In this document: positions 1 through 8,033 of the stretch, in pieces
Numbering within the stretch: position 1 is the first letter of the stretch
How the letters are laid out: each line of letters opens with the position of its first letter
Assembly: GCA_947503775.1 (NCBI GenBank)
Contig: CANNFE010000003.1
Coordinates: 1-64,000, forward strand
DNA: 64,000 nt
Origin: an uncultured Paracoccaceae bacterium
GTDB lineage: Bacteria > Pseudomonadota > Alphaproteobacteria > Rhodobacterales > Rhodobacteraceae
Reading direction: 5' to 3'
Translations under genes and position numbers: made by a program
Notes under the pieces: model-generated
What the model saw: the letters and a program-made list of their open reading frames with translations, nothing else
Database searches by the model: none
Told to the model about the DNA's origin: nothing

Positions 1-210
1 TCAGACATGTTCACCGCTCAGTTTTCCAGCCGTGAATCACGCTACTAAGCAGAAATCAATGGGTCCTGACCCTAGGCCGGGCTTTGCCGCAGGGTGCAGG
101 TGTTGAGGGGAAGGCTCGAGGAAGAAGAGGATGCGGACGAAACTGACTTTTACTAAGACATATACAATAACTGCTTTTCGCAGAACTTCTGGTGCCGTAT
201 TAACCTAAGC
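1..210. other. Intergenic sequence with no recognised gene
   Basis: No convincing reading frame with a ribosome binding site was found in this left edge of the window. A short inverted repeat (GGGTC, two bases, GACCC) lies near 61-72. The bases just before the HNH gene are AT-richer than the rest of the window. The segment could hold the end of a gene or element that lies outside the window, but nothing here proves it. Confidence 0.4.
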
Positions 211-864
211 ATGGCAAAACGTGATGATTTCAGAGCTCCTGTTATTAGAACAATTGCGCAACGCGCAGGTTACCGTTGTTCAAATCAGACCTGTTTGCGC
301 CCGACGATTGGACCAGACGGCGCCCATGAAAGCGCCAGTATTGGTGTTGCTGCACACATTACTGCTGCCGCTGAGCGTGGACCAAGATATGATCCTACGT
401 TGACTTCCGAGGAGCGAGCCGCAGCAGAAAATGGTATTTGGCTCTGTCAGAACTGTAGCAGGTTGATAGACGTAGATGTCACCAGCCATTCCATTGATCA
501 GCTTAGAGAATGGAAAACCCTAGCTGAGATGCGTGCGTATCTAGGCATTCGTGGATTTGCGATTGTAGTATCTCGAAGCTTTTCAAAGCTTGAAGAGAGA
601 ATGCCTAGCCTTGTAGCCGAAATGCGGGAAGATATCGGCAGATCGCCGTTCATTCGTGAATTTATCGTTGGCTCCAAGAACTGGACCTACAACGGCGACC
701 CAGATAACCCAATTTTTTCTTATTACTTTGAAGACCACATCAACCTGAAGCCGATGCTAAAAGTCATGGAAAATTATAACGCGATTATTGAAACTACGCA
801 CAACAATTCTGACCGATTTGAGTTTACGGAAGACTTCGCAGAATATCTTACGCTACCCGTTTAA
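211..864 (+). CDS. HNH-nuclease-like protein with unknown C-terminal domain
   Basis: A 217-residue protein. The first ~110 residues look like the zinc-binding HNH-type module often found at the N-terminus of defence-associated or accessory proteins: a Cys pair at C23/C28, an AAHIT segment around H49, a following NGIWLCQNC segment with C79/C82, and a conserved tail ending LREWKTLAE. The remaining ~100 residues match no family I recognise. The gene is visibly AT-richer than its neighbours, stands alone, and points toward the convergent matB. This suggests horizontal acquisition. The HNH assignment rests on the cysteine/histidine layout. Nuclease activity and substrate are unknown, and the C-terminal region may be a sensor or partner-binding part. 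The start codon ATG follows an AT-rich leader without a clear Shine-Dalgarno sequence. Confidence 0.7.
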   Translation: MAKRDDFRAPVIRTIAQRAGYRCSNQTCLRPTIGPDGAHESASIGVAAHITAAAERGPRYDPTLTSEERAAAENGIWLCQNCSRLIDVDVTSHSIDQLREWKTLAEMRAYLGIRGFAIVVSRSFSKLEERMPSLVAEMREDIGRSPFIREFIVGSKNWTYNGDPDNPIFSYYFEDHINLKPMLKVMENYNAIIETTHNNSDRFEFTEDFAEYLTLPV

Positions 865-1012
865 CTCTATCATTCAATTTTCATATTCGAGCGGAGTCGA
901 GCGCATTGCTATTTATTTTCTGAGGACAGACATTCGTGTGATGCGCAGCATCGGTCACTTTGGACCCAAGGCAGGCATCGAGACTACTTCGGCGACCGAC
1001 CTGAGTTCTTGC

Positions 1013-1026
1013 TGGGGCGAACCCCA
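1013..1026 (-). terminator. Hairpin just after matB
   Basis: TGGGG, a four-base loop, CCCCA. On the minus strand the loop reads TTCG, a very stable tetraloop. It lies 6 nt beyond the matB stop codon. There is no U-run after it, so it may act as an RNA 3'-end stabiliser or a Rho-assisted end rather than as a classical intrinsic terminator. Confidence 0.4.
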
Positions 1027-1032
1027 CACAGC

Positions 1033-2553
1033 TTATGTTTCAGCGACCATGAACAACCCCGCATGTTCCTTGCGCAGGACGTTCTTCTGCACCTTGCCCA
1101 TCGTGTTGCGGGGGAGTTCGTCGGCGAAGATCAGCTTGCGGGGGTGTTTGAACCGGGCGAGGGAGGGGGCGATGGCCTCGAGGATGGTTTCGGGGTCGGG
1201 GCGTTCGCCTGCCTCGGGGACGAGGATGCCGATGACGGTTTCGCCGAAATCGGGATGGGGCACGCCGATGACGGCGCTTTCGCGGATGCCGGGCTGGTCG
1301 TCGAGGAGGATCTCGATCTCTTTGGGGTAGATGTTGTAGCCGCCCGAGATGATGAGGTCCTTGTTGCGCCCGACGATGCGAATGTAGCCGTCGGGGTCAC
1401 GGGTGCCGAGATCGCCGGTGATGAAGAAGCCGTCGGCGCGCAGTTCGGCGGCGGTCTTGTCGGGCATCTGCCAGTAGCCTTTGAAGACGTTGGGGCCGCG
1501 CACTTCGATCTGGCCGGTTTCTCCGTCCGGGAGGGTCTCTCCGGTGGCGGGGTCAGTGATCTTGAGCTCCACATCCGGGAGCGGGAAGCCGACCGTGCCG
1601 GGGCGGCGGTCGCCGTCATAGGGGTTGGAGGTGTTCATGTTCGTCTCCGTCATCCCATAGCGTTCGAGGATCCGGTGACCGGTGCGTTTTTCGAACCGGG
1701 TATGGGTCTCGGCGAGCAGCGGCGCGGAGCCGGAGACGAAGAGGCGCATGTGCCGGGTGAGATCCGCGGTGAAGCGCGGATCGTCGAGGAGGCGGGTGTA
1801 GAAGGTGGGCACGCCCATCATCGCGGTGGCCTGCGGCATGTGGTCGATCATGGCGTCGAGGTCGAATTTCGGCAGGAAGATCATGCTGCCGCCCGCGATC
1901 AGGGTCACGTTGGTGGCCACGAACAACCCGTGCGTATGGAAGATCGGCAGGGCGTGGAGGAGTGTGTCGCTTTGGGTGAACCGCCAGAGATCCGCCAAGG
2001 TCTGCGCGTTGGAGAGCAGGTTCGACTGGGTGAGCATCGCGCCCTTGGAGCGGCCCGTCGTGCCGGAGGTGTAGAGGAAGGCGGCCAGATCGTCTTTGCT
2101 GCGCTCGGCCGTTTGGAAGGTGGTGGGGTTGGTCGAGGCCGCCTCTGCCAGGGTTCCGCCATCCGCGTCGAGCGTTTCGAGCCGGGTGCCGAGGCGGCCT
2201 GCCATCGGGGTCAGCGCCTTGGCGGCTTTGCCGGACGCCACGAGGAGGCGTGCGCCGCTATTTTCGACGAAATAGCTCAGCTCGCCTTCGGTATAGGCGG
2301 TGTTGAGCGGCAGGAAGATCAGGCCGGTCTGGGCGCATGCGGCATAGAGCGCGAGGGCGTTCGGGGATTTGTCGATTTGGGCGGCGACGCGGTCTCCTGC
2401 CTGAAGGCCAAGATCGGTGAGCCCGTGGGCCATTTGGGCGGTTTGCGCCAGAAAGGCCGCATGGGTGATTGTCGTGCCGTCCGGCAGGTGCAGGAAGGGC
2501 GTGTCCTTGCCCGTATGGGCGCCGAAGAGGGTGTCGTAAAGCGGGTTGGTCAT
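1033..2553 (-). CDS. matB: Malonyl-CoA synthetase
   Basis: A 506-residue AMP-forming acyl-CoA ligase that would convert malonate, ATP and CoA into malonyl-CoA, AMP and PPi. The ATP/AMP signature YTSGTTGRSKG is present, as are the YGMTE motif, the TGD motif and the C-terminal catalytic lysine region (NTMGKVQK). Length fits MatB. It is the last gene of the malonate operon: its ATG overlaps the stop codon of malonyl-CoA decarboxylase (ATGA), so the two enzymes are probably translationally coupled and act in sequence. Substrate specificity is inferred mainly from pairing with malonyl-CoA decarboxylase and a TRAP transporter; by itself the sequence could be read as a generic acyl-CoA synthetase. 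Confidence 0.93.
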   Translation of the reverse strand: MTNPLYDTLFGAHTGKDTPFLHLPDGTTITHAAFLAQTAQMAHGLTDLGLQAGDRVAAQIDKSPNALALYAACAQTGLIFLPLNTAYTEGELSYFVENSGARLLVASGKAAKALTPMAGRLGTRLETLDADGGTLAEAASTNPTTFQTAERSKDDLAAFLYTSGTTGRSKGAMLTQSNLLSNAQTLADLWRFTQSDTLLHALPIFHTHGLFVATNVTLIAGGSMIFLPKFDLDAMIDHMPQATAMMGVPTFYTRLLDDPRFTADLTRHMRLFVSGSAPLLAETHTRFEKRTGHRILERYGMTETNMNTSNPYDGDRRPGTVGFPLPDVELKITDPATGETLPDGETGQIEVRGPNVFKGYWQMPDKTAAELRADGFFITGDLGTRDPDGYIRIVGRNKDLIISGGYNIYPKEIEILLDDQPGIRESAVIGVPHPDFGETVIGILVPEAGERPDPETILEAIAPSLARFKHPRKLIFADELPRNTMGKVQKNVLRKEHAGLFMVAET

Positions 2554-3806
2554 TCGGCCTGCCTTGCTTTTGCGCGACGGCCCGGGGCGGGAGCGGCGAG
2601 CGATGCCACCTCGGGGGAGGCGATCACTTTGCGCGTCGCGGCGAACTGTTCATGGTTCTGCGCGATCCGGGTCAGGTCGTAAAGGTAGTTCACCATCGCC
2701 CCGCCGGACTGCGCGCGCCCCTTGGCGGAGGTGTCCGCATCGGCGTGGAGGGCGTGGATCACCGCGCCGTTGCCCAGATGGAAGCGGGCGACGGGATCGA
2801 GGGGCAGATCCTCGCGGCCTTTGGCGGTCATCAGGTAGCGGGCGGCGAGCGATTTGATCTCGGCGGGGTCGGCTTCGATGTTCTGGCTGCCCAGCCAGCG
2901 GGTCAGCCCGGGGATGGGCGAGAGCGTGACGAAGGTCTTGAGATGCGTGAACTCGGTGGAGAGATCCGAGGCGACCTGTTTGATGAGCGAGCTGCCGAAG
3001 GAGATGCTGGCAAGCCCGGCCTGACAGTTGGAGATCGAGTAGAAGACGGCGGTGTCGGCCTCTTCGGGGGGCATGGCCTCGCGGTCCTCGGCGAGCAGGC
3101 CCTGGACCGAGCCGGGGATGCCGTGGGTCAGGGCGACCTCGACGAAGATTAGCGGCTCGTCGGGCATGGCCGGATGGAAGAAGGCGAAGCAGCGGCGATC
3201 CTTCGGCGCAAGGCGGCGGCGCAGGTCGTCCCAGCTGTCGATGGCGTGGACGGCCTCGTAGGCGATGATCTTTTCGAGGATATGCGCAGGGCTTTCCCAG
3301 CTGATCGGGCGCAGGACGAGAAAGCCGCGATTGAACCACGATTTAAAGAGGTGGCGGAAGTCGAGATCGAGGGCGTCGAGCGCAGGCTCTCCCTTACCGA
3401 GGCGGAGCAGATCGGCGCGCATGCGCACGAGCGATCCGGTGGCGCCGGGAATGCGGTTGAGGCGGCGGATCAGTTCCTGACGGGGCGGTTCGGCCGCGCT
3501 GGCGAAGGCGAGATAGGAGGCCCGGGAAGGGTCCTTTTCGTAGTGATCGAGCGTGGTGCGGACCGCTTCGGGGTCGATGTTCATCTCGGTGGCGAGATGG
3601 CGGAAGAAGGCGAGCTTGTCGGTATCCGCGAGCGCGTCGTAGCGGGCCAGGATGCGGGTTCCGAGATCGCGGCCCGACGTCTCTCCCGGCGCGCCGATGA
3701 GGGCGCTGGCCAGATCGGTAAGCGGCCTGTCATCCTGCGCGGAAGGCGCGGGCTGGCGGTGGCGCCGCTCGAACACGGTCGAGAGCAGGTCGGCCAGAAG
3801 GGTCAC
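2550..3806 (-). CDS. matA: Malonyl-CoA decarboxylase
   Basis: A 418-residue protein of the malonyl-CoA decarboxylase family, which turns malonyl-CoA into acetyl-CoA and CO2. Visible family features are the helical N-terminal part and the C-terminal catalytic half with the segments CFAFFHPAMPDEPLIFVEVA, YSISNCQAGLASISFG, LSPIPG, and the late conserved FHLGNGA. The start is a GTG whose last two bases lie in the upstream permease stop codon (GTGA overlap), and its stop overlaps the matB start. No mitochondrial-type targeting sequence is present. Together with MatB it lets the cell use malonate as a carbon source through acetyl-CoA. Confidence 0.93.
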   Translation of the reverse strand: MTLLADLLSTVFERRHRQPAPSAQDDRPLTDLASALIGAPGETSGRDLGTRILARYDALADTDKLAFFRHLATEMNIDPEAVRTTLDHYEKDPSRASYLAFASAAEPPRQELIRRLNRIPGATGSLVRMRADLLRLGKGEPALDALDLDFRHLFKSWFNRGFLVLRPISWESPAHILEKIIAYEAVHAIDSWDDLRRRLAPKDRRCFAFFHPAMPDEPLIFVEVALTHGIPGSVQGLLAEDREAMPPEEADTAVFYSISNCQAGLASISFGSSLIKQVASDLSTEFTHLKTFVTLSPIPGLTRWLGSQNIEADPAEIKSLAARYLMTAKGREDLPLDPVARFHLGNGAVIHALHADADTSAKGRAQSGGAMVNYLYDLTRIAQNHEQFAATRKVIASPEVASLAAPAPGRRAKARQAE

Positions 3807-5119
3807 GGGATCTTGCCCATCACAGCGTCAGGCAGCCAGGTCGCGATACCGGGAAAGAGGCAAAGGACGATGATCGCGATCACCATACAGGCGACAAAGG
3901 GGAGTGATCCGGTAAGGATCGTGCGAAGCGAGATATCTGGCGCGATGCCGTTGATGACGTAGAGATTCAGTCCAACCGGCGGGGAAATCAGCCCGATCTC
4001 CATGTTGATGGTCAGGATCACGGCGAACCAGATCGGATCGAAGCCTGCGGTGATGATGATCGGCAGCAGGATCGGGGCGGCCATGAGGATGACAGCGACG
4101 GGGGGCAGGAAGAAGCCCGCGATCAGCAGGAAGATATTGACCGCGCCCATCAGGACCCAGCGGTTCACGTCGAGCGTGCCGATCCATTCGGCGATGGCCT
4201 GGGTGATGAAGAGCGAGGAGAGCATGTAGGAGAAGACGCCCGCGGCGGCGATGATGAAGAGGATCATCACCGATTCCTTGGTGCTGTCGCGCAGGACGAC
4301 CCAGAGATCGGCGGGATTCCAAAGCTTATAGACGATCATCGCGATCATCAGGCAGAGGAGCGCGCCGACGGCGGCGGTTTCCGACGGCGTCGCGATGCCG
4401 CCATACATCGCGTAGAGAACGCCGACGATGATGGCGAGGAAGGGCAGGACGCGGGGCAGGATCTCGAACTTCTGGGCCCAGGTGTAGCTGCCTGTCGCCA
4501 AAAGCTCGGTATTGCCCGAGCGCCAGGTGGAATAGAGCGACCATGCCATAAAGAGCCCGACGAGCAGCAGGCCCGGGAAGACGCCCGCCAGAAAGAGCCG
4601 CCCGATCGAGGTTTCGGTGGCGATGCCGTAGACGATCATGGTGACAGACGGCGGGATCAGGATGCCGAGCGTGCCGCCCGCCGCGATGGAGCCTGCAGCG
4701 ACGCCGTCGGGATAGCCGCGTTTGCGCATCTCGGGGATGCCCATCTTGCCGATGGCTGCGCAGGTCGCGGGGGAGGAGCCGGACATCGCCGAGAAGAGTG
4801 CGCAGGCGCCAAGATTCGAGATGACGAGGCCGCCGGGGATACGGGTCATCCAGCGTTCGAGCGCCTCGTAAAGGTCCGCGCCTGCCCGGGTGGAGGCGAT
4901 GGAGGCGCCCATGATGATGAACATCGGGATCGACAGAAGCGCGAAATTGTCGAGCTTGCCGAAGAGAATTTCGGGCATGAGTTCGAGAGAGCGGACGCCG
5001 TCGAAGATGATCAGGAAGCCCGCCGAGACGATCAGAAGGCCGATGGCGACGGAGACGCCGGAGAACAGGACGAGGATCGTCATGACCGCGACGAGCGCGC
5101 CGAGAACGAGGGGATCCAT
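3803..5119 (-). CDS. matM: TRAP transporter large permease (malonate type)
   Basis: A 438-residue polytopic membrane protein of the DctM family, the large subunit that moves substrate through the inner membrane using a sodium gradient. The ATG at 5119 was chosen because it begins MDPLVLGALVA, a normal DctM start; the longer open frame upstream is only the shadow of the small-permease gene. Hydrophobic segments follow throughout, with typical motifs such as GASIASTRAGADLYEAL, MSGSSPATCAAIGKMGIPEM, GGTLGILIPPS and the C-terminal PPVGLNLYVINGIAPD. Its A base is shared with the TGA of matQ, and its stop overlaps the GTG of matA. Malonate as substrate is inferred from the operon. Confidence 0.92.
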   Translation of the reverse strand: MDPLVLGALVAVMTILVLFSGVSVAIGLLIVSAGFLIIFDGVRSLELMPEILFGKLDNFALLSIPMFIIMGASIASTRAGADLYEALERWMTRIPGGLVISNLGACALFSAMSGSSPATCAAIGKMGIPEMRKRGYPDGVAAGSIAAGGTLGILIPPSVTMIVYGIATETSIGRLFLAGVFPGLLLVGLFMAWSLYSTWRSGNTELLATGSYTWAQKFEILPRVLPFLAIIVGVLYAMYGGIATPSETAAVGALLCLMIAMIVYKLWNPADLWVVLRDSTKESVMILFIIAAAGVFSYMLSSLFITQAIAEWIGTLDVNRWVLMGAVNIFLLIAGFFLPPVAVILMAAPILLPIIITAGFDPIWFAVILTINMEIGLISPPVGLNLYVINGIAPDISLRTILTGSLPFVACMVIAIIVLCLFPGIATWLPDAVMGKIP

Positions 5120-5673
5120 CAGCTGTCCTCCAGTCCGAAGGGTTTTTCGGTGCCGGTGATGACGGCGACGAGATCGGCGATGAGTTGCAGCATGAGAAGG
5201 CCGAAGCCGACGGGCAGCGCGAAATACGGGATCCAGAGGCGCACGCCCCAGACCGTGTCGGAGTGCCAGCCGCGATCCCAGGCGAAGTGCCAGTATTCGT
5301 AACCGTACCAGAGCATGACGCCGATGATCAGGATCGAGAGACTGAGCGTGAAGACTGCGAGAGCCTTCCGCAGACCCATCGGCAAGGCGAGCGGGATCAG
5401 ATCGACATTCACATGGCCGCGCAGGAGCTGCACATAGGGCAAACCGACCAGCGTGGCGGCGATCACGAGGTAAATGACCATTTCGGTCTGCCAGACGGTG
5501 GACCAGTTCAGCACGAACCGTACGAAGATCATCTGGCAGGTAATGCCCACGGCGGCCACGATCATCGCGGCAGACGTCCATCCGGCGATGGTGCTGATCC
5601 AGGCGACGGTGCGGAAAAACGCACCTTTGTCGTCCAAGGCAACCGCCTTCGTCTCGCCCCCATGTGCTGCCAT
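5119..5673 (-). CDS. matQ: TRAP transporter small permease (malonate type)
   Basis: A 184-residue DctQ-family membrane protein with four predicted transmembrane segments (about residues 22-50, 62-85, 105-125 and 148-170). The family partners DctM in the inner membrane. The segment WQTEMVIYLVIAATLVGLP and the following GHVNVDLIP are typical DctQ features. A good ribosome binding site (AGGGG) precedes the ATG. The stop codon overlaps the matM start by one base. A 112-nt gap with hairpins separates it from the upstream binding-protein gene. Confidence 0.9.
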   Translation of the reverse strand: MAAHGGETKAVALDDKGAFFRTVAWISTIAGWTSAAMIVAAVGITCQMIFVRFVLNWSTVWQTEMVIYLVIAATLVGLPYVQLLRGHVNVDLIPLALPMGLRKALAVFTLSLSILIIGVMLWYGYEYWHFAWDRGWHSDTVWGVRLWIPYFALPVGFGLLMLQLIADLVAVITGTEKPFGLEDS

Positions 5674-5694
5674 AGGGTCCCCTTCCCGGTTGGT

Positions 5695-5751
5695 GGCGGC
5701 AGGCGATTAAGGCCGCATGCCGCCGTTTCTCTATCTTTCCCCGGATCGGGG
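5695..5751 (-). other. Two stem-loops between binding-protein and permease genes
   Basis: GGCGGCA at 5695-5701 pairs with TGCCGCC at 5718-5724, and CCCCG/CGGGG form a second short hairpin at 5739-5751. Both lie in the 112-nt gap after the second binding-protein gene. Such hairpins often protect the 3' end of highly expressed binding-protein mRNA and lower expression of the membrane subunits downstream. That role is inferred; only the inverted repeats are seen. Confidence 0.45.
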
Positions 5752-5785
5752 TCGGCTTATCGCGCCGTTTGGTCGTCCGCTGGCG

Positions 5786-6772
5786 TCACTCGACGTTGAG
5801 CGCCTTGTCCAGCAGGGCCAGACCATCGGGCATGTCTTCGAGAAACGCCTCGTAGGAGGTCAGCTTGGCGACGCCGAACCAGGCGATGTAGTCGTCGAAT
5901 GACATCTCCTTGATCTCAACGCCTTTCTCCTGAAAGACATCGCGCGCCATGCTGTCCTGCGCGGCAGCTTCGGAGAAATAGTAGTCCTGCGCGGCCTGAC
6001 CGGCCTCCATCACAGCGGTCTGCTGTTCGGGCGACATGGCGTCGAACTTTGCCTTGTTCATCAGAAGCGGCATGTACATGAACCAAAGCGCATAGTCGCC
6101 CGCCGGAGTGAAGCATGCGACCTGTTCGTAGATCTCGTAGCTGACGAAGCTGGCAGAGGAGGTGTTGGCGACCTGAAGAACGCCGGTTTCCATCGCCTCG
6201 TAGATCTTGGAGGAGGCCATCGATTCGATATCTGCCCCGGCCCCTCCAACCATTGCTTCAAAGGCGGCGCCGGCGGCGCGGGCGGTCGTGTCCTTCACGT
6301 CGTCGGGATGGGTGACGCAGCCGTTGACGCCTGCAAAGCCGCCCGCGAGATAGCCATGGGCGAGGACCATGACGTCATCTTCGGCCATCAGCGCCTCGAT
6401 ATCCTCCATGAACTCCGACTCGGTCAGGCGCAGGGCGTGGTCATGGTTCTGAACGAGGCCCGGCATCAGGGTGAGGCTGTATTGCGGACGCTCCCCACCG
6501 GAATAGGCGAGCGGGTAGATCGTCAGGTCAAGATCACCCGACTTGAGCGGTGCGTATTGCTCGCGCGCGGCGTAAAGGCTGCCTTTTTCGTGGATCGTGA
6601 CGTCGAGCCCGACATCGGCATTTGCCAGTTCGGTCGCGAAGACCCCGGCCACTTCATGGCGGACATCGCTTGTCGACCACTGGTGGCTGAGGTTGAGATT
6701 TTGGGCGAGAGCAACCGTGGGGGCGGTGGCAATCGCGAATGCGGCGATGGCCGCAGTCGTCAGATGATTCAT
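5786..6772 (-). CDS. matP: TRAP transporter periplasmic binding protein, second copy
   Basis: A 328-residue DctP-type solute-binding protein. The ATG at 6772 is preferred over one 24 nt upstream: it has a GGAG site seven bases away and gives a clean signal peptide (hydrophobic stretch ending in ALAQ) that lines up with the first copy. The mature part shares long runs of similarity with the upstream paralogue: LSHQWS, YAAREQY, LTLMPGLV followed by NHDHA, HGYLAGGFAG, SFVSYEIYEQVACFTPAGD, and the ending LLDKALNVE. It would capture the dicarboxylate in the periplasm and deliver it to MatQM. Having two tandem copies of equal length is unusual for TRAP loci. Confidence 0.9.
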   Translation of the reverse strand: MNHLTTAAIAAFAIATAPTVALAQNLNLSHQWSTSDVRHEVAGVFATELANADVGLDVTIHEKGSLYAAREQYAPLKSGDLDLTIYPLAYSGGERPQYSLTLMPGLVQNHDHALRLTESEFMEDIEALMAEDDVMVLAHGYLAGGFAGVNGCVTHPDDVKDTTARAAGAAFEAMVGGAGADIESMASSKIYEAMETGVLQVANTSSASFVSYEIYEQVACFTPAGDYALWFMYMPLLMNKAKFDAMSPEQQTAVMEAGQAAQDYYFSEAAAQDSMARDVFQEKGVEIKEMSFDDYIAWFGVAKLTSYEAFLEDMPDGLALLDKALNVE

Positions 6773-6814
6773 TGGGCGTCTCCAGCTCTCGTTCATATCT
6801 CGGGCTTCCGCTTT

Positions 6815-6838
6815 GTTGCCCCTACGTCATAGGGCAAC
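6815..6838 (-). other. Inverted repeat between the two binding-protein genes
   Basis: GTTGCCC(CTA) and (TA)GGGCAAC form a 9-10 bp stem with one unpaired base around a short loop. It lies in the 134-nt gap between the two matP copies. No U-run follows on the transcribed strand. It may stabilise the upstream transcript or be a protein site. Confidence 0.4.
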
Positions 6839-6906
6839 ATGTTCCTAATAAATCATATGAGACGACAGAGGCGATCAGTTGTCTTCGTCAGCCCGCTCAC
6901 TCGGCG

Positions 6907-7893
6907 TCATTCCACCGCCAGCGCCATATCAAGCAGTTCCTGGCCGTCCGACACCTCTTCGATGAAGGACTGATATGAGGTCTCTTGGGCGAGGGCGCGC
7001 CAGGCTTCGAAATCCTCGGCCGTCATGCGCGCGATCTCGACGCCGGCCTCGCGGAAGACCTCTTCGGAGGCGGCGTCTTCCTTTTTAGCCTCCTCGAGGT
7101 AGAAGGCCTCGGCCTTTTCGGAAGCGGCCATGAGGGCGGCCTGCTGCTCTTCGGTGAGGTCGTCGAAGGTCGATTTATTCATCAGAAGTGGCTGATACAT
7201 GAACCAGAGCGCGACATCGCCTGCGGGGGTGTAGCAGCTGACCTGTTCGTAGATGCGGTAGGAGACGAAGGACGAGGAGGACGTGTTGGCCGCGTTCAGA
7301 ACACCGGTCTGCATGGCATTGTAGATCTCGGAGGACGCCATGGAGGCGATGGAGGCCCCTGCCCCGGCAAGCATTTGTTCGAACGCCTTTCCGGCGGCGC
7401 GGGTCTGAAGGCCCTGGACATCTTCGGGGCTGGTGATGCAGCCATCCTTGCCGGCGAACCCGCCTGCGAGATAGCCGTGCACGAGGACCATGACGTCATC
7501 CTCGGCCATCTTTTCCTCGAGCGCGGCCATGAAGGCGCTGTCGGATAGGCGCGTGGCGTGGTCGTGGTTTTTCACCAGACCGGGCATAAGCGTGAGGTTG
7601 AAGGCCGGCTGCTGACCCCCCGCATAGCTGAGCGGCAGGACTGTCATGTCGAGCTGACCGCGGCTGAGCGGCTTGTACTGCTCGCGCGCCTTGAAGAGCG
7701 ACTGGGACGGGAAGATCTGGATCTCGAGATCGACATCGGCAGCGGCAACATCGTCGGCGACCATCTGCGCGACCTTGTGGCGGATGTCGTTGTTGGACCA
7801 CTGATGCGACAGGCGCAGTTCGGCGGCCTGGGCGATGCTGGCCCCGGCAGCGAGCGCAAGAGCGGCTGCGGCGGTTTTCCACACTGATGTCAT
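6907..7893 (-). CDS. matP: TRAP transporter periplasmic binding protein, first copy
   Basis: A 328-residue DctP-family protein with a signal peptide cleaved near AQA-AEL. It is the first gene of the malonate operon, 84 nt from a palindromic operator and behind a recognisable promoter. A strong GGGAGGGGATAGTC leader precedes the ATG. Conserved segments include LSHQWSNND, FKAREQYKPL, LTLMPGLV followed by KNHDHATR, HGYLAGGFAG, and SFVSYRIYEQVSCYTPAGD. It is closely related to the next gene, differing mainly in charged surface positions. It probably binds malonate; a different dicarboxylate for one of the two copies cannot be excluded. Confidence 0.92.
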   Translation of the reverse strand: MTSVWKTAAAALALAAGASIAQAAELRLSHQWSNNDIRHKVAQMVADDVAAADVDLEIQIFPSQSLFKAREQYKPLSRGQLDMTVLPLSYAGGQQPAFNLTLMPGLVKNHDHATRLSDSAFMAALEEKMAEDDVMVLVHGYLAGGFAGKDGCITSPEDVQGLQTRAAGKAFEQMLAGAGASIASMASSEIYNAMQTGVLNAANTSSSSFVSYRIYEQVSCYTPAGDVALWFMYQPLLMNKSTFDDLTEEQQAALMAASEKAEAFYLEEAKKEDAASEEVFREAGVEIARMTAEDFEAWRALAQETSYQSFIEEVSDGQELLDMALAVE

Positions 7894-7944
7894 GACTATC
7901 CCCTCCCAAAGGATCCTTGGTCATTTGACCTTGTCGTTAGGTCG

Positions 7945-7972
7945 AATATGTCTGCATTGAATTAGAGGTCAA
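7945..7972 (-). promoter_or_regulatory. Putative promoter of the malonate operon
   Basis: On the minus strand TTGACC (7972-7967) is followed after 16 bases by CATATT (7950-7945). These fit -35 and -10 boxes of a housekeeping promoter reading into the first matP gene. The operator palindrome at 7977-7988 ends four bases upstream of the -35 box, a position suited to an activator. Confidence 0.5.
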
Positions 7973-7976
7973 GAAT

Positions 7977-7988
7977 TTTGTATACAAA
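7977..7988. promoter_or_regulatory. Palindromic operator, probable MatR site
   Basis: TTTGTATACAAA is a perfect 12-bp palindrome, with AA and TT flanking it one base further out. It lies in the divergent matP/matR region. Regulators of malonate genes from the GntR/FCD family (MatR of Rhizobium, MdcY of Acinetobacter) recognise TTGTATACAA-like sequences, so the match in both sequence and context is strong. It would serve both matR and the mat operon. Confidence 0.75.
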
Positions 7989-8033
7989 TTTGACTTCATT
8001 GAATTCAACTTGGTTATGGTAAATGGTGGAAAG

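Noticed and set aside
1-210. Remnant of an integrase or transposase at the left edge
   Set aside because: Short peptides in several frames near the edge looked suggestive, but in-frame stops break them and no terminal repeat was found.
940-952. GATGC-GCA-GCATC inverted repeat after the HNH gene
   Set aside because: The stem is just five pairs, has no U-run and no regulatory context; it is likely chance.
1009-2682. A long open frame antisense to matB, and similar long ones such as 9151-11928 (antisense to the TAXI TRAP genes), 46521-47987, 48018-49436 and 59067-60029
   Set aside because: They mirror strongly supported genes on the other strand, have low-complexity Gly/Glu/Arg/Ala-rich products and no family motifs. 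They are what GC-rich codon bias produces on the opposite strand.
5120-5581. An upstream extension of the large TRAP permease
   Set aside because: It overlaps matQ in another frame and encodes Arg/His-rich shadow sequence; DctM proteins start as at 5119.
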